From assembly GCA_903912795.1 (NCBI GenBank), contig CAIWIS010000017.1, forward strand, positions 1 to 6,838: a stretch of 6,838 nt of DNA, read 5' to 3'. The position numbers and the translations under genes were made by a program. How positions within the stretch are numbered: the first letter of the stretch is position 1; every line of letters begins with the position of its first letter. Positions 5,670 to 6,838 of the stretch are shown in pieces. The notes beneath the pieces were generated by a model. The model saw only the letters and a program-made list of their open reading frames with translations, searched no databases and was not told the DNA's origin. The stretch comes from an uncultured Bacteroidales bacterium. Lineage in GTDB: Bacteria > Bacteroidota > Bacteroidia > Bacteroidales > Paludibacteraceae.

Positions 5670-6473
5670 ATGGGAATAGAAAAAGGAATTTTCCAACGTA
5701 CTGAATTATTGTTAGGAAAAAGTTTTATCGAAAAAGCATTTCAAAAACGAGTTATAATTTTCGGAATTGGTGGTGTAGGTAGTTGGTGTGCCGAAAGCTT
5801 GGTACGCTCGGGTATAAATCAACTTACAATAGTGGATTCGGATAGGGTTTGCGTTACTAATGTAAACCGACAATTACTAGCAACTACCAAAACCGTAGGA
5901 AAAGTAAAAACAGAAGTTCTAAAGGAGCGCTTATTAGAAATTAATCCTAAAGCCGAAATCACCGCACTTCAAAAAATTTATAGCCCCGAAACTTCCGAAT
6001 CGTTTGAACTTGATACATACGATTATATTATCGACGCCATTGATAGTTTATCCAACAAAGTACATTTAATACAAACAGCCACCAAAACCAAGGCCAGTTT
6101 TTTTTCGTCGATGGGAGCTGCTCTGAAAATGGACCCAACTCGTATAAAAGTAGCTGAATTTTGGAAAGTACAAGGCTGTCCGCTGGGAGCTGCTTTACGT
6201 AGTAGATTAAAAAAAATGGGAGGAACTAGCAAAAAGTTTATGTGCGTATATAGCGACGAACTACTCAAAAACAAAGGCGAAAACGCTGCCTGCGGTACCG
6301 AAAAATGCCTTTGCCCCAAAGCACTTGAAGGACCAGGCGACCCCGACTTGGTAAATCACGAGTGGTGCAGCCTCAAAGCACAAGTAAATGGCACAACCTC
6401 GTATATGCCCGCCATGTTTGGCATGACCATAGCGGGACTTGTTATACAAAGCATTGAAAAAGAGGAAATTTAA
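5670..6473 (+). CDS. tcdA: tRNA threonylcarbamoyladenosine dehydratase, TcdA-like (ThiF/E1 superfamily)
   Basis: This 267-aa E1-like adenylating enzyme is nearly the same length as E. coli TcdA. TcdA uses ATP to cyclise t6A at position 37 of ANN-decoding tRNAs to ct6A. Visible motifs are the nucleotide-binding GIGGVGSW (32-39), acidic D56/D58, the NVNRQ loop (64-68), K80 within VGKVKTEV, and DAIDS (122-126). SSMGAALKMDPTRI (146-159) followed by CPLGAALRSRLKKMG (170-184) aligns with the SGGAGG...DPLA...LRERLK region of E. coli TcdA and argues against ThiF or MoeB. The ThiF/MoeB CxxC zinc pairs are absent; instead Cys208, 213, 215 and 233 form a cluster near the C-terminus. The ATG sits about 20 nt after a strong promoter. 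The stop overlaps that of the converging kinase gene. A different E1-like substrate remains possible. Confidence 0.82.
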   Translation: MGIEKGIFQRTELLLGKSFIEKAFQKRVIIFGIGGVGSWCAESLVRSGINQLTIVDSDRVCVTNVNRQLLATTKTVGKVKTEVLKERLLEINPKAEITALQKIYSPETSESFELDTYDYIIDAIDSLSNKVHLIQTATKTKASFFSSMGAALKMDPTRIKVAEFWKVQGCPLGAALRSRLKKMGGTSKKFMCVYSDELLKNKGENAACGTEKCLCPKALEGPGDPDLVNHEWCSLKAQVNGTTSYMPAMFGMTIAGLVIQSIEKEEI

Positions 6474-6838
6474 GCGTCTAAACTATCAGGAACTTCCACT
6501 CTAATTTTTACACCTTTGCCTGGTTCGCTCCAAATATCAACTTTTCCTTCGAGCAAGTATGCCCGTTCTTTCATGCCGGTAAGGCCATAAGAATCATTGC
6601 GTTTTTTCATGGATAAATCAAACCCTACACCATTATCACTAATTTGGAGATAGGTTATATTATTATCACAACCCAATTCAACGTCGATTAACGATGCTTG
6701 TGAGTGTTTTACAGCATTATTAAGCGATTCTTGAAGAATACGGAACAGAGCAATAGATTTTTCGGGAGCAATTTCAACGGTAGTTGTTTTATTTATAAAT
6801 TCACAATGTATTATTTGCCTTTCGTTAAATGCTTTAAT
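6470..6838 (-). CDS. Sensor histidine kinase, NarL/DesK type, C-terminal fragment
   Basis: The frame is open from the window's right edge to a TAA at 6472-6470, giving 122 residues with the start outside the window. The fragment is a GHKL ATPase domain. It has an N box with ILQESLNNAVKHS (34-46), a G1 box ISDNGVGFD (66-74), YGLTGMKERAYLLEGKVDI (84-102) as the second glycine region, and SEPGKGVKIRVEVP (104-117) at the end. The LQES-NNAVKHS and YGL-GMKER patterns are typical of HPK7 kinases (HisKA_3 plus HATPase_c; NarX, DesK), which usually pair with LuxR-type response regulators. The phosphorylated histidine and any sensor domain are off the edge. No receiver domain follows at the C-terminus. 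A partner regulator gene would have to lie upstream, beyond the right edge. Confidence 0.9.
   Translation of the reverse strand: MKAFNERQIIHCEFINKTTTVEIAPEKSIALFRILQESLNNAVKHSQASLIDVELGCDNNITYLQISDNGVGFDLSMKKRNDSYGLTGMKERAYLLEGKVDIWSEPGKGVKIRVEVPDSLDA

Noticed and set aside
6470..6676. A complete 68-aa minus-strand gene starting at a TTG codon
   Set aside because: The frame stays open to the window edge, and the N box of a histidine kinase ATPase domain lies upstream of that TTG. The true gene is longer and cut by the window.

Overview
The window is AT-rich, chromosomal-looking DNA from a member of the Bacteroidota. Three things point there. Several genes are preceded by the phylum's TAnnTTTG -7 promoter element and lack convincing Shine-Dalgarno sequences. 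The window opens with the tail of a MIP18/DUF59 Fe-S assembly factor of Bacteroidota type. It also carries an OmpH/Skp-like protein preceded by a small membrane protein of a kind I associate with this phylum. Genus cannot be assigned from the sequence alone.

Layout, left to right: the last 24 codons of the MIP18/SufT-like gene (+) and its terminator; a DEAD-box RNA helicase with a DbpA-type C-terminal RNA-binding domain (-); a 124-bp divergent promoter region; mutY, the A/G-specific adenine glycosylase (+); a 182-bp palindromic, MITE-like element directly behind the mutY stop; an SLC45-like MFS transporter (+); a strong bidirectional terminator; a two-gene minus-strand unit, read from right to left as a 78-aa membrane protein and then an OmpH/Skp-like protein; a divergent promoter region; a TcdA-type E1-like enzyme (+); and, overlapping its stop codon, the C-terminal 122 residues of a NarL/DesK-type sensor histidine kinase (-) that runs off the right edge.

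Most of these are unlinked housekeeping functions: RNA remodelling, oxidative DNA repair, tRNA modification and envelope protein folding. The only likely multigene operon is the membrane protein plus OmpH pair, 15 bp apart. I found no defence system, CRISPR array, RNA gene or prophage. The observations most worth following are the MITE-like element with matched terminal repeats and a possible 7-bp target duplication; a symmetric helicase/mutY promoter in which each arm of an inverted repeat carries a perfect -7 element; a LacI-type palindrome upstream of the transporter; two apparently extra membrane segments in the middle of that transporter; and a cysteine cluster in the TcdA-like enzyme. 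None of these amounts to clear evidence for a new biological system.
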